A DNA stretch of 64,000 nt from Roseburia sp. CAG:10041_57 (GCA_001916965.1 MNTL01000059.1:1-64000), one strand, 5' to 3'; shown: positions 36,836-45,844, counted from the first letter of the stretch. Notes: generated from the letters alone by a model not told the origin. Numbers and translations: made by a program.

Positions 36836-38182
36836 TTACAATCCACTGTTACTGTCTAACTGTACTTCTATACCGTCAGCCGCAATTTTACGGAAAAAGA
36901 CCTTCTGAATGCCAGTGTCCTGCAAATCATAGCTGAACGTAAATACCAGAGTATCATCATACGAACAGATTGTTCCCTTGATATGCTGTCCTTTTGACAT
37001 TGCAAGGAACGCGTGGAACATTTCTATATAAGGCTTATATACATCCTCCACCCCGATATTACCAATGTTGGTTATGGTGGTCGTATTAGCCAGTGCAGAT
37101 TGGGTATACACAATCTTCATAGCCAGATTTTTGAGGAAAAGCGGTGCGATTCTTGCAATCCATACTTTCTCATTGGACACATTATAAGAGAAAAGCTTCT
37201 CCAGATTTTCCTTATTGATCTGTGCTTTCAGACTCTCACGCACAGTCTGCAATATTTCTTCAAATGTGTAATATTCCTTGGTAGGATGGAACTCTGCAGA
37301 TACCATTACGAAGAAATTCTTCGTAGTGTTGGAAGCAAAATACGGACGCAGATTTACAGGAACTGCCACACGGATCGGTTTATCCGAAGGCATTCCCTTG
37401 AGACATTCCTGATATACACTGTATACAAACACACCAACGAGATACTCATTAATGCTGACACCATATTTGTGACATACTTCCTTTAATGCAGGAATCTTCA
37501 TATATCCGTGCATTACGCCAAACTCACCCGGAAGAAGCTTCTCTCCCTTAACAAGATATGCTTTCTGTGTCTGATACGGCTTGGATGAGCTTTTCCTATA
37601 GTTTTTGATAAAGCTGTCCTCACGGTTCAGGGATGTGCCACAGTTCAGGTCATCCCCTACCTTTTCCCTGATCTCAGGATGACACAGGCGCAGATACTGA
37701 TAAGTCAGTTCTTTCAGGAAGTTGATGCCACCCATGCCATCTGTCAATACATGAAATACTTCCAGATTGATACGATATTTAAAATATGTGACTCTGAACA
37801 GATAATGTTTGTTTTTATTCTGCACAATAAAACGGCAGGGATAGGTATTCTCTTCTTTTACTTTAGGAGCAGGATTGCCATTTTCCTCAAAATAATACCA
37901 GAAAATGCCTTTTTGCAGACGAAGATTAAAACCATCAAACTTCGGTAAGACAATATCCAGGGCTTCCTGTAATAGCTCATGGTCCACAAGCTCGGTCAGC
38001 GTTACACTGATCCGGTAGACATTACTCATACTCTCCCCTGCAATAACAGGGAAGAGATTGGCTGTATTATCCAGCTTATCCCACCGAATCTCCTGACTCA
38101 TGGACCTCTTTTTCCCGGATTTTGTAATATTCTCTGATTTGTCTGAATCTATCAGATTATCATGATTCATTTTCTTTTTCAT
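36836..38182 (-). CDS. Condensation-fold acyltransferase (alcohol acetyltransferase-like)
   Basis: This is a 448-residue stand-alone enzyme of the chloramphenicol acetyltransferase / NRPS-condensation fold. The catalytic H-X3-DG motif is present as HVLTDGMGG near residue 137. The late structural DFGWG-type motif is replaced by less typical sequence (TITNIGNIGVEDVY). There are no carrier-protein or adenylation domains. The family joins an acyl group to an alcohol or amine, probably on a lipid or peptidolipid. The N-terminal ~30 residues are polar and may be untranslated; RWDKLDN near 34 opens the fold. It sits between a hydrolase and DUF6320. Confidence 0.75.
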   Translation of the reverse strand: MKKKMNHDNLIDSDKSENITKSGKKRSMSQEIRWDKLDNTANLFPVIAGESMSNVYRISVTLTELVDHELLQEALDIVLPKFDGFNLRLQKGIFWYYFEENGNPAPKVKEENTYPCRFIVQNKNKHYLFRVTYFKYRINLEVFHVLTDGMGGINFLKELTYQYLRLCHPEIREKVGDDLNCGTSLNREDSFIKNYRKSSSKPYQTQKAYLVKGEKLLPGEFGVMHGYMKIPALKEVCHKYGVSINEYLVGVFVYSVYQECLKGMPSDKPIRVAVPVNLRPYFASNTTKNFFVMVSAEFHPTKEYYTFEEILQTVRESLKAQINKENLEKLFSYNVSNEKVWIARIAPLFLKNLAMKIVYTQSALANTTTITNIGNIGVEDVYKPYIEMFHAFLAMSKGQHIKGTICSYDDTLVFTFSYDLQDTGIQKVFFRKIAADGIEVQLDSNSGL

Positions 38183-38288
38183 GATTCACGAAAATTCCCT
38201 TCTACTTATTATTTGTGAGAGATACCGGCACACTCCCATTATTACCGGAAGAAGCCTGCCATGGAATCCAGCCGATCTGAATCCGTAT

Positions 38289-39134
38289 TTAAAGTTTATC
38301 TGCAAAGAACTGCACGATTCTCTCCCATGTCTCATCCTGGAAAAACATAAGATCTGCATGGTCTGCTCCGTCCAGCGCAAGAAGTGTTACGTCACATCCA
38401 GCCTTCTCCAATACATCATACAACTCTTCACTCTGGGTAAAAGGCACTGTACGGTCTTGCGTTCCATGTATGATCAGAAATGGTGGTGCCGCTGGTGTCA
38501 CTCTGGATACCGGAGACTGCTTTACTGCATCCTCCTTATTCGTCATCACATTATATCCAAGAAGCTGTGATTCTGGTGACATGGCAGCTTTTACAACATC
38601 ATCATAAGGAAAAGAAGACACATTCGTAGGTGGATACCAAGGGCAGGCAGCCTGCACTTGACTCGAATGGTCAAGGTAGTCTCCTACATCATTGGCAGGA
38701 TCGTTGTCCAGCGCAGCCATACAGGTAAGATATCCTCCCGCAGATTCTCCCATAACGCCAACCCGGTCTGTATTAATGCGAAATCTTTCAGCATGTGCTC
38801 TCAGATAACGGATTGCTGCTTTGACATCCTGTAACTGCATCGGGTAGACTCCCTCATTGGAAGTACGATACTCTACACTGGCTACTGCAAATCCCCTCTC
38901 TGCGAGCCTGGATAAATATGCAAGGTGTGCTGACTTATCCAGTCGAAGCCATCCGCCTCCACAGATCCATACAATGCACGGATACACTTTTCCTGTAGAA
39001 TCTTCGGGATAGATTAGATCCATTTTCAAGTCTCTGCGGCAATGTCCATACCAGGAATCTACCTGTGCAAATGTAATATCTGTAGTCACAACATACTGTG
39101 GTTTAGTTATTTCAGGTGATAAAGTCTGTTTCAT
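38289..39134 (-). CDS. Alpha/beta hydrolase (BD-FAE/HSL type)
   Basis: This is a 281-residue esterase-like protein. The oxyanion block is IVWICGGGWLRLDK near residue 55, the nucleophile elbow is GESAGGY near 130, and IHGTQDRTVPF supplies the Asp region. DGADHADLMFF holds the catalytic His. ATG 39134 is chosen because a perfect AAGGAGG lies nine bases upstream; the frame extends to 39197 but without support. It precedes the condensation-fold acyltransferase by about 107 bases. An esterase next to an acyltransferase suggests editing or removal of acyl groups. Confidence 0.85.
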   Translation of the reverse strand: MKQTLSPEITKPQYVVTTDITFAQVDSWYGHCRRDLKMDLIYPEDSTGKVYPCIVWICGGGWLRLDKSAHLAYLSRLAERGFAVASVEYRTSNEGVYPMQLQDVKAAIRYLRAHAERFRINTDRVGVMGESAGGYLTCMAALDNDPANDVGDYLDHSSQVQAACPWYPPTNVSSFPYDDVVKAAMSPESQLLGYNVMTNKEDAVKQSPVSRVTPAAPPFLIIHGTQDRTVPFTQSEELYDVLEKAGCDVTLLALDGADHADLMFFQDETWERIVQFFADKL

Positions 39135-39222
39135 TAAGAATTCCTCCTTCTTTCTGCTGCTTTCATTTTGTTCCAGTATAACACATCCAACCTCCATTGT
39201 GAAATAATCTGAAGCAAAAAAA

Positions 39223-39257
39223 GAGCACTATCGCATATAAAATATGTGATAATGCCC
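39223..39257 (-). terminator. Terminator after cbiK-like gene
   Basis: On the minus strand, an imperfect stem of ~15 bases (GGGCATTATC... with ...GATAGTGCTC) is followed by seven Ts. It lies 16 bases past the stop at 39273. Confidence 0.8.
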
Positions 39258-39272
39258 TGATAGTTCTTCGTA

Positions 39273-40919
39273 CTATTCTGCCTGAGGATCAGATACGCTT
39301 ACTTTATGATCGTACCATTTCTGCTTTGTACCAATAATGGCAAGGTCAAATTCCTTATCCAGTGCTTCTACAGGAACATCATATCCGTTCACTTCTTCTG
39401 TAGTTCCATCCGCATAAGTAACAGTATCAATTGTTGGCTGGAGAAGTTCTGCGCCTTCCTTAGCTGCATCCTCTGCTGTACCTACGAAAAGATTTACAAT
39501 CTTCTGGGATGCAAGACTGATATGAATTGTCATTTTACCATCCTTTACAGTCAGGACACCACGTCCGTCATTTGCTTCATTTACGGCAAACATGCTGCTG
39601 TCTGTGTTGAATTTCGCTGAGTATGTACCATCTGCCAATTCTGTTGCATCAACGCTTACAGTAGATAATACAGCTGTGTCACCAAGCTCTTCCATTGCTG
39701 CCTTAGTATGGTCTACATAAATCTGCTGAATTGCTTCAATTCCACCAAGGCCCGCAATCTGGCAGTCTACAGATTCAAATGCACCGCTGGCATTGAACAT
39801 GCTCTTCCAGGAATCTTCATCGTCACCAGCCATATCATTATTTGCATGGTCTCCTGCTACTACCATCAAAGGACGAAGTACGACTTTCGTGTAGCCGGCT
39901 TCCTTAACTGCTTCAATGACTGCTTCACATGCTGTTTCTTCCGGTTCACCCTCTACAGTACCGATAAATACGTTCTCATAGCCTAATTCGCTCATCTGAG
40001 CTGCCATCTGGCTGTAGCTTACCTTAGCTGTATGTGATGTGCCATGTCCCATAAATACGAATGCTGTTCCATCTTCCTTAGCAGCATCAAGAGAGTCAAA
40101 TCCTGCTGTCTTTACTGCTTCTGCGGTAATTGCTTCTGCTACCTTAGCCTTATCAGCATTTACAACAGTTGCATCAGAACCAACTTCACCAAGTAAAGGC
40201 TCTGCTACAGTAACTGTTTCAAACTTATCCTTATAATTATCCAGAGCTTCTACAAGTTCATCATACTCTGCACCATGCATTAAGTGTGTAGGCTGTACAA
40301 CCAGATTCTTAACGCCATTTGCAACAGCTCTGTCAAGTGCCTGATCTACGTTATCAATCTTCTCGCCATCTCTTGCCTGTACATGATTGATGATGATCTG
40401 TGCTGTGAATGCTCTTCTTACAGACCAGTCAGGGTTGGCTTGGATGAGTGCCTTCTCGATTCCACCGATATCCTCTGCGCGGCTGTCATTGAAGGAAGTA
40501 CCAAAGCTTACTACAAGAAGTTCATTCTCCCCAATCTCATCACTGTTTAAAGAATCATCCTTAGAAGCATCTCCTGTGTCTCTTCCAAAATAATCAGGAT
40601 CTGCATTTTCGCCTTCTACAAGCTCTTTCTGCGCATCTGTCAGAGCATCCCAGGCTTCCTTTGCAGCTGCACACTGTGCATCTGTCTCATCTGTTCTTGA
40701 CTGTACATAGATTGCATCAATCAATGCTGCTACATTATCTGCAGCTGCCTGATCATCCACTTCTGTTGTTGCAGCCTCTGATGTCTCTACAGTTGAAGCA
40801 GTCTCTGTTGCTGCTTCTGTTGTGGTGGAAGTTGTTGCTTTTTCTGCATTACCGCACCCAGCTAACAGGCCGGATGTCAGAGTGAGTGCAACGAACATAG
40901 CCAGTGTTTTTTTCTTCAT
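39273..40919 (-). CDS. cbiK: Exported CbiK-type chelatase lipoprotein
   Basis: This is a 548-residue lipoprotein: signal peptide, lipobox LLAGC (Cys22), Thr/Glu linker, and a short helical segment (about 58-112). A sirohydrochlorin cobaltochelatase domain follows (about 133-410) with its metal-site signatures THLMHG (His212), FMGHGTSH (His292) and VAGDHANNDMAGDDEDSW (His358). The last ~120 residues form a separate beta-rich module (DGTYSAKF...VLTVKDGKMTI...KWYDH) like those in surface haem or metal proteins. Bacterial CbiK normally inserts cobalt in the cytoplasm, so an anchored extracellular form is unusual. Cobalt or haem capture or chelation at the surface are both possible. A cobalamin riboswitch precedes it. 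Confidence 0.88.
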   Translation of the reverse strand: MKKKTLAMFVALTLTSGLLAGCGNAEKATTSTTTEAATETASTVETSEAATTEVDDQAAADNVAALIDAIYVQSRTDETDAQCAAAKEAWDALTDAQKELVEGENADPDYFGRDTGDASKDDSLNSDEIGENELLVVSFGTSFNDSRAEDIGGIEKALIQANPDWSVRRAFTAQIIINHVQARDGEKIDNVDQALDRAVANGVKNLVVQPTHLMHGAEYDELVEALDNYKDKFETVTVAEPLLGEVGSDATVVNADKAKVAEAITAEAVKTAGFDSLDAAKEDGTAFVFMGHGTSHTAKVSYSQMAAQMSELGYENVFIGTVEGEPEETACEAVIEAVKEAGYTKVVLRPLMVVAGDHANNDMAGDDEDSWKSMFNASGAFESVDCQIAGLGGIEAIQQIYVDHTKAAMEELGDTAVLSTVSVDATELADGTYSAKFNTDSSMFAVNEANDGRGVLTVKDGKMTIHISLASQKIVNLFVGTAEDAAKEGAELLQPTIDTVTYADGTTEEVNGYDVPVEALDKEFDLAIIGTKQKWYDHKVSVSDPQAE

Positions 40920-40973
40920 AATAATCTCCTCTTTTTATAATATAATTGCTCATCGTTTCAAAGCAAAAGAAAA

Positions 40974-40998
40974 CTCCGGTCAGCATCCCTGATCGGAG
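40974..40998 (-). terminator. Expression-platform terminator of cobalamin riboswitch
   Basis: On the minus strand, CTCCGATCAG and CTGACCGGAG pair with one mismatch around GGATG, followed by a U-rich run. It lies ~110 bases downstream of the aptamer and 55 before the chelatase start. It is the likely ligand-controlled terminator. Confidence 0.75.
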
Positions 40999-41108
40999 TA
41001 AAAAACAATACAAAAACAAAGCTAATATAATAGCCCTTCTTCGCAGTACGACCAATTACTCGTGATCCGGGATTTCATCTTTTATACGGACATTCCCTGT
41101 ACCAGATA

Positions 41109-41287
41109 GCTGGCAGGTTTCCTGGCTAAAAGATCTTCACCCGGATTGCGCCTTCCCAATGCCAAAGCATCAGTGACATATTGAATCCGGACTCCCTTAT
41201 CACAGTGACGAGATCGTACAGGAATTACACCTGTTTCCCTTTTAACCGGCTTTATTATGCATCTTGCATAACAGCCGGCACCAATTA
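41109..41287 (-). promoter_or_regulatory. Cobalamin riboswitch
   Basis: The minus strand reads, in order, GGTGCCGGCTG at the start, AAAAGGGAAACAGGTG in the core, and the B12 box AGCCAGGAAACCTGCCA at 41111-41127. These are the conserved aptamer parts of an adenosylcobalamin-type riboswitch. It should lower expression of the downstream CbiK lipoprotein when cobalamin is plentiful. Confidence 0.95.
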
Positions 41288-41310
41288 TCTTTCTCTATGA
41301 AACTTGTACC

Positions 41311-41339
41311 ATCATAGCATAGATAATTTATAAATGCAA
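41311..41339 (-). promoter_or_regulatory. Promoter of riboswitch-cbiK transcript
   Basis: On the minus strand, -35 TTGCAT (41334-41339), a 17-base spacer and -10 TATGAT (41311-41316) lie about 25 bases before the aptamer begins. Confidence 0.7.
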
Positions 41340-41461
41340 TAACCTCTATCAGGATATGTGGTGAAATATATAGTGTATTGTGTTTTGTATTTTATATATC
41401 ATATTGTATGTATTACATTTATTAGCACATATTCTTTAAAGTTTCTTACACCTTATTAATA

Positions 41462-41680
41462 TTATGCTTTTTTCGTGCAGCACAGCGATACAATACCAAT
41501 AATTGCCAATACCGGAACTGCTATATAGATCAGTCCACATGCCACCAGTGCGATTAACGCTATTGGCAGCACAACAATCGTCCATATGATCTTCGTGATG
41601 CCCCATGCAGCTTTTATCGCAAAAACCAGAAGCTTGCCAAAAACCATGAACATCAGAATCACAAAAATCAATGTAAACAT
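41462..41680 (-). CDS. Small membrane protein, unknown function
   Basis: This is a 72-residue, almost wholly hydrophobic protein with two membrane helices (about 2-25 and 32-65) and a Cys-Cys-Thr-Lys-Lys end. A GGGAGAG ribosome site precedes ATG 41680. No family recognised. It is flanked by non-coding DNA on both sides and may be a single-gene transcript. Confidence 0.6.
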   Translation of the reverse strand: MFTLIFVILMFMVFGKLLVFAIKAAWGITKIIWTIVVLPIALIALVACGLIYIAVPVLAIIGIVSLCCTKKA

Positions 41681-41776
41681 ATTTATCTCTCCCTCCGTAT
41701 ATCCGTCATCATTCTTTAGATCGATTTCATATACGTATTATATAGCCTGTCAGTGAAAATGTACATTGCCAGAACT

Positions 41777-42334
41777 TTAATGAAACATTAAAATTAGATT
41801 AAAAAAGCCTGCCAGAAACATAACCCAAACAGGATTCATCTTCCATTTGCGAAGCAGGATTACGCACACCATGAATATAATGACCATACGCCAATTCGTA
41901 TCAGCAAGCCGGATCATATTGGCAGCTCCCCAGAAAGCCGTAATCACAATAGATATTCCGGCTCCCGCAATCATGGCAACTACAGCCGGCCGCAAAGAAT
42001 GAAGCACTCCCTGTAACATGTCCATGCTGCGATATTTCAGATACAGTTTCGCCAATATGGTTACAATCACACAAGAGGGCAGAATACACCCAAATGTGGC
42101 TACAACAGCACCCGGGATTCCTGCGACCCTGATTCCTACAAAAGTCGCCGAATTGACTGCAATAGGTCCTGGCGTCATTTGGGAAATGGTAATCAGATCC
42201 GTGAACTCCGACATAGAAAGCCAATGATGCTGTTCTACTACCTGTCCCTGGATCAGAGGCATAGCCGCATAACCACCGCCAAAGCTGAACATGCCAACCT
42301 GCAGAAAGCTAAAGAAAAGCTGTAGATAAATCAT
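41777..42334 (-). CDS. Chromate transporter family protein, short ChrA (second)
   Basis: This is a 185-residue single-domain ChrA/CHR protein with FSFGGGYAAMPLIQ near residue 15 and SQMTPGPIAVNSATFVG near 50, the two family signatures. About five membrane segments are visible. Short CHR proteins work in pairs; its partner is directly upstream, sharing an ATGA stop-start overlap at 42331-42334. I therefore chose ATG 42334 over the longer frame from 42388. Chromate or sulfate-like anion export is the family role; the natural substrate in anaerobes is uncertain. Confidence 0.87.
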   Translation of the reverse strand: MIYLQLFFSFLQVGMFSFGGGYAAMPLIQGQVVEQHHWLSMSEFTDLITISQMTPGPIAVNSATFVGIRVAGIPGAVVATFGCILPSCVIVTILAKLYLKYRSMDMLQGVLHSLRPAVVAMIAGAGISIVITAFWGAANMIRLADTNWRMVIIFMVCVILLRKWKMNPVWVMFLAGFFNLILMFH

Positions 42335-42894
42335 TTCTTCGCCCCCCTCTTCGCCATACAGGTCCTGATCACGCCTAATAAACCGCACAAAACCACAATA
42401 TAGATTACATTTACCTTGAAGATACAGGAAGCAGCAAATGCAGCCGCCATAATGATAATGGACATTACATCCTTCTCTTTCACAAATGGCGCTCCCATAT
42501 CATACGTAACAGATGCAATGACTGCACCTACGCCAGCCTGCATGCCTTCCAATACCCGGCTGACTATCTCATTGTCATGGAAAATCTGATAGCAGACAGA
42601 AATAACGGCGATAATGGCAAATGGGGGAATGACTGTACCCATTACGGCTACAATCACTCCCAACATTCCCGCCAGCTTATATCCTATTACAATAGCACCA
42701 TTTATGGCAATTGCGCCAGGTGACGACTGGGCAATCGCTACCAGATCCAGCATTTCATTTTCTTCAATCCAGTGATAGTCATCTACAAACTTCTTCTTCA
42801 TCAAAGTTACAATGACGTAACCCCCTCCAAAAGTAAATGTGCTCAGATATAGTGTGGAAATAAAAATCTTCCACATGGTTGTGCTTTTTTTCAT
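42331..42894 (-). CDS. Chromate transporter family protein, short ChrA (first)
   Basis: This is a 187-residue single-domain partner of the preceding gene, with FTFGGGYVIVTLMKKK and AQSSPGAIAINGAIVIGYK as its paired signatures. The two proteins probably insert in opposite orientation and form the working transporter. Its start overlaps the last base of the ThrH-like gene, so the three genes form one operon. Confidence 0.87.
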   Translation of the reverse strand: MKKSTTMWKIFISTLYLSTFTFGGGYVIVTLMKKKFVDDYHWIEENEMLDLVAIAQSSPGAIAINGAIVIGYKLAGMLGVIVAVMGTVIPPFAIIAVISVCYQIFHDNEIVSRVLEGMQAGVGAVIASVTYDMGAPFVKEKDVMSIIIMAAAFAASCIFKVNVIYIVVLCGLLGVIRTCMAKRGAKK

Positions 42895-43499
42895 TATAAT
42901 ACCTTCTTAATCGCTTCCATTAATTCGTCATATGTCTCATATGCCGGCAATTCAGGATTATCCTTCTTGATCTGCTCTGTACTCTTGAACAGAAATCCTG
43001 CCTTGCTGGCTTTGATCATACCTAGGTCATTATGGCTGTCACCACTGGCAATTGTCTGGAATCCTATGGACTGCAATGCCTTGACAGTCGTATATTTAGA
43101 ATTCTCAATTCTCATCTTGAAGCCTGTAATCTCACCGTTATCAGCTACTTCAAGAGAATTACAGAAGATTGTCGGATATCCAAGTTTCTTCATCAGCGGA
43201 CCTGCAAACTGTGTAAAGGTATCGCTGATAATAATAACTTGTGTAATACTTTTTAATTCATCCAGAAATTCCTTTGCTCCGGGAATAGGGTCAATCTTGG
43301 CAATAGTATCCTGAATCTCCTTCAGTCCAAGACCATGCTCTTTTAAAATCCCAATTCTCCACTTCATTAACTTGTCATAGTCCGGCTCGTCCCTTGTAGT
43401 TCTCTTCAATTCAGGGATTCCACTTGCCTCTGCAAAAGCAATCCAAATCTCAGGTACTAATACTCCTTCCAGATCCAAACATACAATATTCATATCCAT
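42894..43499 (-). CDS. thrH: HAD phosphatase, ThrH type
   Basis: This is a 201-residue HAD-superfamily enzyme most like ThrH, the bifunctional phosphoserine phosphatase / homoserine phosphotransferase. Motif I is LDLEGVLVPE (Asp nucleophile; the usual DxDxT is here DLEGV, as in ThrH). Motif II is IIISDTF. Motif III Lys and motif IV are in SKYTTVKAL and ASGDSHNDLGM. ATG 43499 is well placed. It could act in serine or threonine metabolism. The operon with chromate transporters has no obvious biochemical logic. Confidence 0.85.
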   Translation of the reverse strand: MDMNIVCLDLEGVLVPEIWIAFAEASGIPELKRTTRDEPDYDKLMKWRIGILKEHGLGLKEIQDTIAKIDPIPGAKEFLDELKSITQVIIISDTFTQFAGPLMKKLGYPTIFCNSLEVADNGEITGFKMRIENSKYTTVKALQSIGFQTIASGDSHNDLGMIKASKAGFLFKSTEQIKKDNPELPAYETYDELMEAIKKVL

Positions 43500-43538
43500 A
43501 ACATACCCTCCTGCTTTTTATTTTTTTGATTATAGCAT

Positions 43539-43799
43539 CTATTCAGCATCAAAATCAATGGAATACCGTCCTTCCGGGGCTTTTATGTTCAATACACCCA
43601 GATTAAACTGACTGTCCATGATCGTAATGTTATATTCAAACACTACATCCTCTTCAAACTTGGACAACAGTAAATATGTTCCGTTCTCTTTTCCATCAAT
43701 CTGATCGCAGATATCATTATACACGTCTCGACCTGATACGCTTCTGGGATACCCGGATGCTTTGATTTTATCCTCAATTGCCTGATATAATTCTTCCAT
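43539..43799 (-). CDS. Small conserved-looking protein, unknown function
   Basis: This is an 86-residue acidic soluble protein, MEELYQAIEDKIKASGYP...DAE, with alternating strands in its second half and no membrane segment. I do not recognise the family. A GAAAGGGAC ribosome site precedes ATG 43799. It lies 35 bases after the GGDEF gene and 39 before thrH, so it probably belongs to that transcript. Confidence 0.6.
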   Translation of the reverse strand: MEELYQAIEDKIKASGYPRSVSGRDVYNDICDQIDGKENGTYLLLSKFEEDVVFEYNITIMDSQFNLGVLNIKAPEGRYSIDFDAE

Positions 43800-43834
43800 A
43801 TAGTCCCTTTCTTCTATATATAATATGTGAATGT

Positions 43835-45187
43835 TTAACGTCTTCTCCGTTCAATTCCATTCTTTCTGTAATACTCTGCTTTATCGGCATACATGAGCTT
43901 CTCTGATTCCTGCAATAATATATCCAGCTCTGTTGTTGCTTCATCCTGCCATATCATACCCACTGCCATATTCACAGTATTCTCTTCCATCAATTTCCTT
44001 AAAAGTCTGATGCGCTCTTCTAACACATCCTGCTCAATCTGCGAACAGAGTGCAAGCAATTCGTCTCCCCCTATGCGGAACACACCATAATCGCCAAATG
44101 CTTTACTCATACAGTCGCATGCCCTCAGGATCAGCTGGTCCCCCGCTTTATGCCCCATAGTGTCATTGACGTGCTTTAATCCGGTAATGTCACAATAGAC
44201 CACTCCCATACTCTTCTTGTGGTCAATCTGTGAAATATATCTGTTCATGGCAAATCTGTTGCCAAATCCGGTAAGGGCATCCTTATAACTCATATCTTCC
44301 AACTCTCTCATCAGATTCCTTCTTCTGATACATGACACCAGGAAGTGTCCCGTAATCTGAAGCATATTAGATGTATATTCCAAAGATAAAGGCGGTGGGT
44401 TATCCACTCCATAAAAAGCAATAACTTTACCATCATCATATAACGGTACAACTGCAAGGGCACGAATATCCTGTCTCTTGAGATTCTCATATTGCAAAGG
44501 ATCGATTTCCCTGATTTCTTCCAGATCCTGAAATACGATATGCTTTCCTTTCTGAAATCTGTGATACCAGTTTGCGCAGATCTCAGGCGGAAGGTTCTGC
44601 AGATTATCCTTCTCCGGTTTTACTCCCTCTGCAACCCATTCATAAGTGTTATCGTCTCCGCCCTTCTTATTTTTTTCAAATATATAGGTTCTCTCACCAT
44701 TCAGTGATTTGCCAAAGTACTCCAGAATCGCATAGATGGCTTCATCCGGGGTTGATGCCATGAGCGCAATTCGCAGTCCTTCATTTACCAGCGCCTCCAT
44801 ACTGTTATATTTCTGGAGTGCCTTATCCTGTATGCGTTCTTCACTGATATCTATCCCGATCTCGAGCCGGTACTTTCTATGCTCCTGTGGATCTTCAACC
44901 AATGTATCCTTCAGAGTTAAATATTTATCTATAATTGAATTATAATGACGCCATTCTTCAAAGAATCCTTCGCAGATTTTGTCATTATTACACATGCCAC
45001 ATGGAATCGATGACTTCTGCAATATTTCATAACATTTTCTGCCTTTTATTTCATCCAGGGATTTTAACCCATAAGCTTCCAATGTCTTGCGATTCATATA
45101 TACCATCTCATATGTCTCTATATCCGTAGCATATACATACTCATTCATATTCTCAAAAAACTGCCAGATATTGTTAATTTCTCTCAT
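43835..45187 (-). CDS. PAS-GAF-GGDEF diguanylate cyclase-like protein
   Basis: This is a 450-residue cytoplasmic signalling protein. The N-terminal PAS domain (about 5-115) contains YATDIETYEMVYMNR and Cys-rich CYEILQ...CGMCNNDKIC, a form common in anaerobe PAS sensors that may bind metal. A GAF-like domain follows (about 130-280). The GGDEF domain (about 295-450) has the active-site loop RIGGDELLA, with Leu in place of Phe, and no RxxD inhibitory site at the usual place. It probably makes cyclic di-GMP in response to an internal signal. The activity of the GGDEL variant needs testing. Confidence 0.87.
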   Translation of the reverse strand: MREINNIWQFFENMNEYVYATDIETYEMVYMNRKTLEAYGLKSLDEIKGRKCYEILQKSSIPCGMCNNDKICEGFFEEWRHYNSIIDKYLTLKDTLVEDPQEHRKYRLEIGIDISEERIQDKALQKYNSMEALVNEGLRIALMASTPDEAIYAILEYFGKSLNGERTYIFEKNKKGGDDNTYEWVAEGVKPEKDNLQNLPPEICANWYHRFQKGKHIVFQDLEEIREIDPLQYENLKRQDIRALAVVPLYDDGKVIAFYGVDNPPPLSLEYTSNMLQITGHFLVSCIRRRNLMRELEDMSYKDALTGFGNRFAMNRYISQIDHKKSMGVVYCDITGLKHVNDTMGHKAGDQLILRACDCMSKAFGDYGVFRIGGDELLALCSQIEQDVLEERIRLLRKLMEENTVNMAVGMIWQDEATTELDILLQESEKLMYADKAEYYRKNGIERRRR

Positions 45188-45265
45188 CTCTCATCCCTGC
45201 ATTTCCTATAGTCTGGTTAATTGTATCTACACCTATAGATATTATAACATATAAATACTATTTTT

Positions 45266-45522
45266 CTACCGTCTCATTTCAAATTGTTGATTTCTGTTAC
45301 ATACAAGCCTGCCGTCTTTTACTTCCAGCTGCACTGCCTGTATGCATGCTCTGCCGTCCTCTGCATTGGCAATATATGACTTATCCAGTCGATGTTCATT
45401 GGTAAAATACGGATGCGTAAAGTAGAATATATAAGCGATATCACCTTTTGATACGACATCTGCATGACTTGCCATCACACCGTCACAGCTGCGGCTGCCG
45501 CCGTCCCGTAGAATATTCTTTC
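45266..45522 (-). pseudogene. Glycoside hydrolase (GH43-like) C-terminal fragment
   Basis: About 85 codons survive from the end of a beta-propeller glycosidase-like protein. Recognisable pieces are GVMASHADVVSKGDIAYIFYFTHP and IQAVQLEVKDGRLVCNRNQ, typical of the last blades of GH43-like enzymes. There is no start or catalytic part. Upstream it runs, out of frame, into a short unrelated gene at 45483-45692. A deletion has thus fused two genes near 45522. The family call is from pattern memory. Confidence 0.6.
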
Positions 45523-45692
45523 CATACAGAGCCAACATCCAATCCCTGTCTGGCAAGCCATTCATCCTCTACTGATACTCTCTTTTCTTCACCATTCTCA
45601 TTCACCAGAGTGACAGACACCTTGGGCTTTTGTCCCAGTGCTAATTCTTCACATCCATAATCCCCATCAAAAATCTGCTTGATTGTCCACAT
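45483..45692 (-). CDS. Small protein, probably truncated by a deletion
   Basis: This is a 69-residue soluble protein opening MWTIKQIFDGDYGCEE and continuing VSVTLVNENGEEKRVSVEDEWL, a pattern like short conserved proteins of Lachnospiraceae that I cannot name. After LDVGSVW the sequence turns to KEYSTGRRQPQL, which belongs to the other side of a deletion junction. The natural C-terminus may therefore have been replaced. It may still be translated. Confidence 0.5.
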   Translation of the reverse strand: MWTIKQIFDGDYGCEELALGQKPKVSVTLVNENGEEKRVSVEDEWLARQGLDVGSVWKEYSTGRRQPQL

Positions 45693-45792
45693 AATTGTCT
45701 GACTCCTTCTCTGCTTTCAAGTACTGAATCAACATAACTGTATTATACTTAGATTTATTATTTTTTTCAATTCTTGCTTTATAAAAGAAGAC

Positions 45793-45844
45793 AAAAAAAG
45801 ACAGATTCTGTATGTCAATATTCAAACAGAATCTGTCTTTTTTT
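45793..45844. terminator. Strong bidirectional terminator
   Basis: The perfect 18-bp arms AAAAAAAGACAGATTCTG and CAGAATCTGTCTTTTTTT enclose a 16-base loop, with A- and T-runs on the two sides. It serves the HD gene ending at 45847. Confidence 0.9.
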
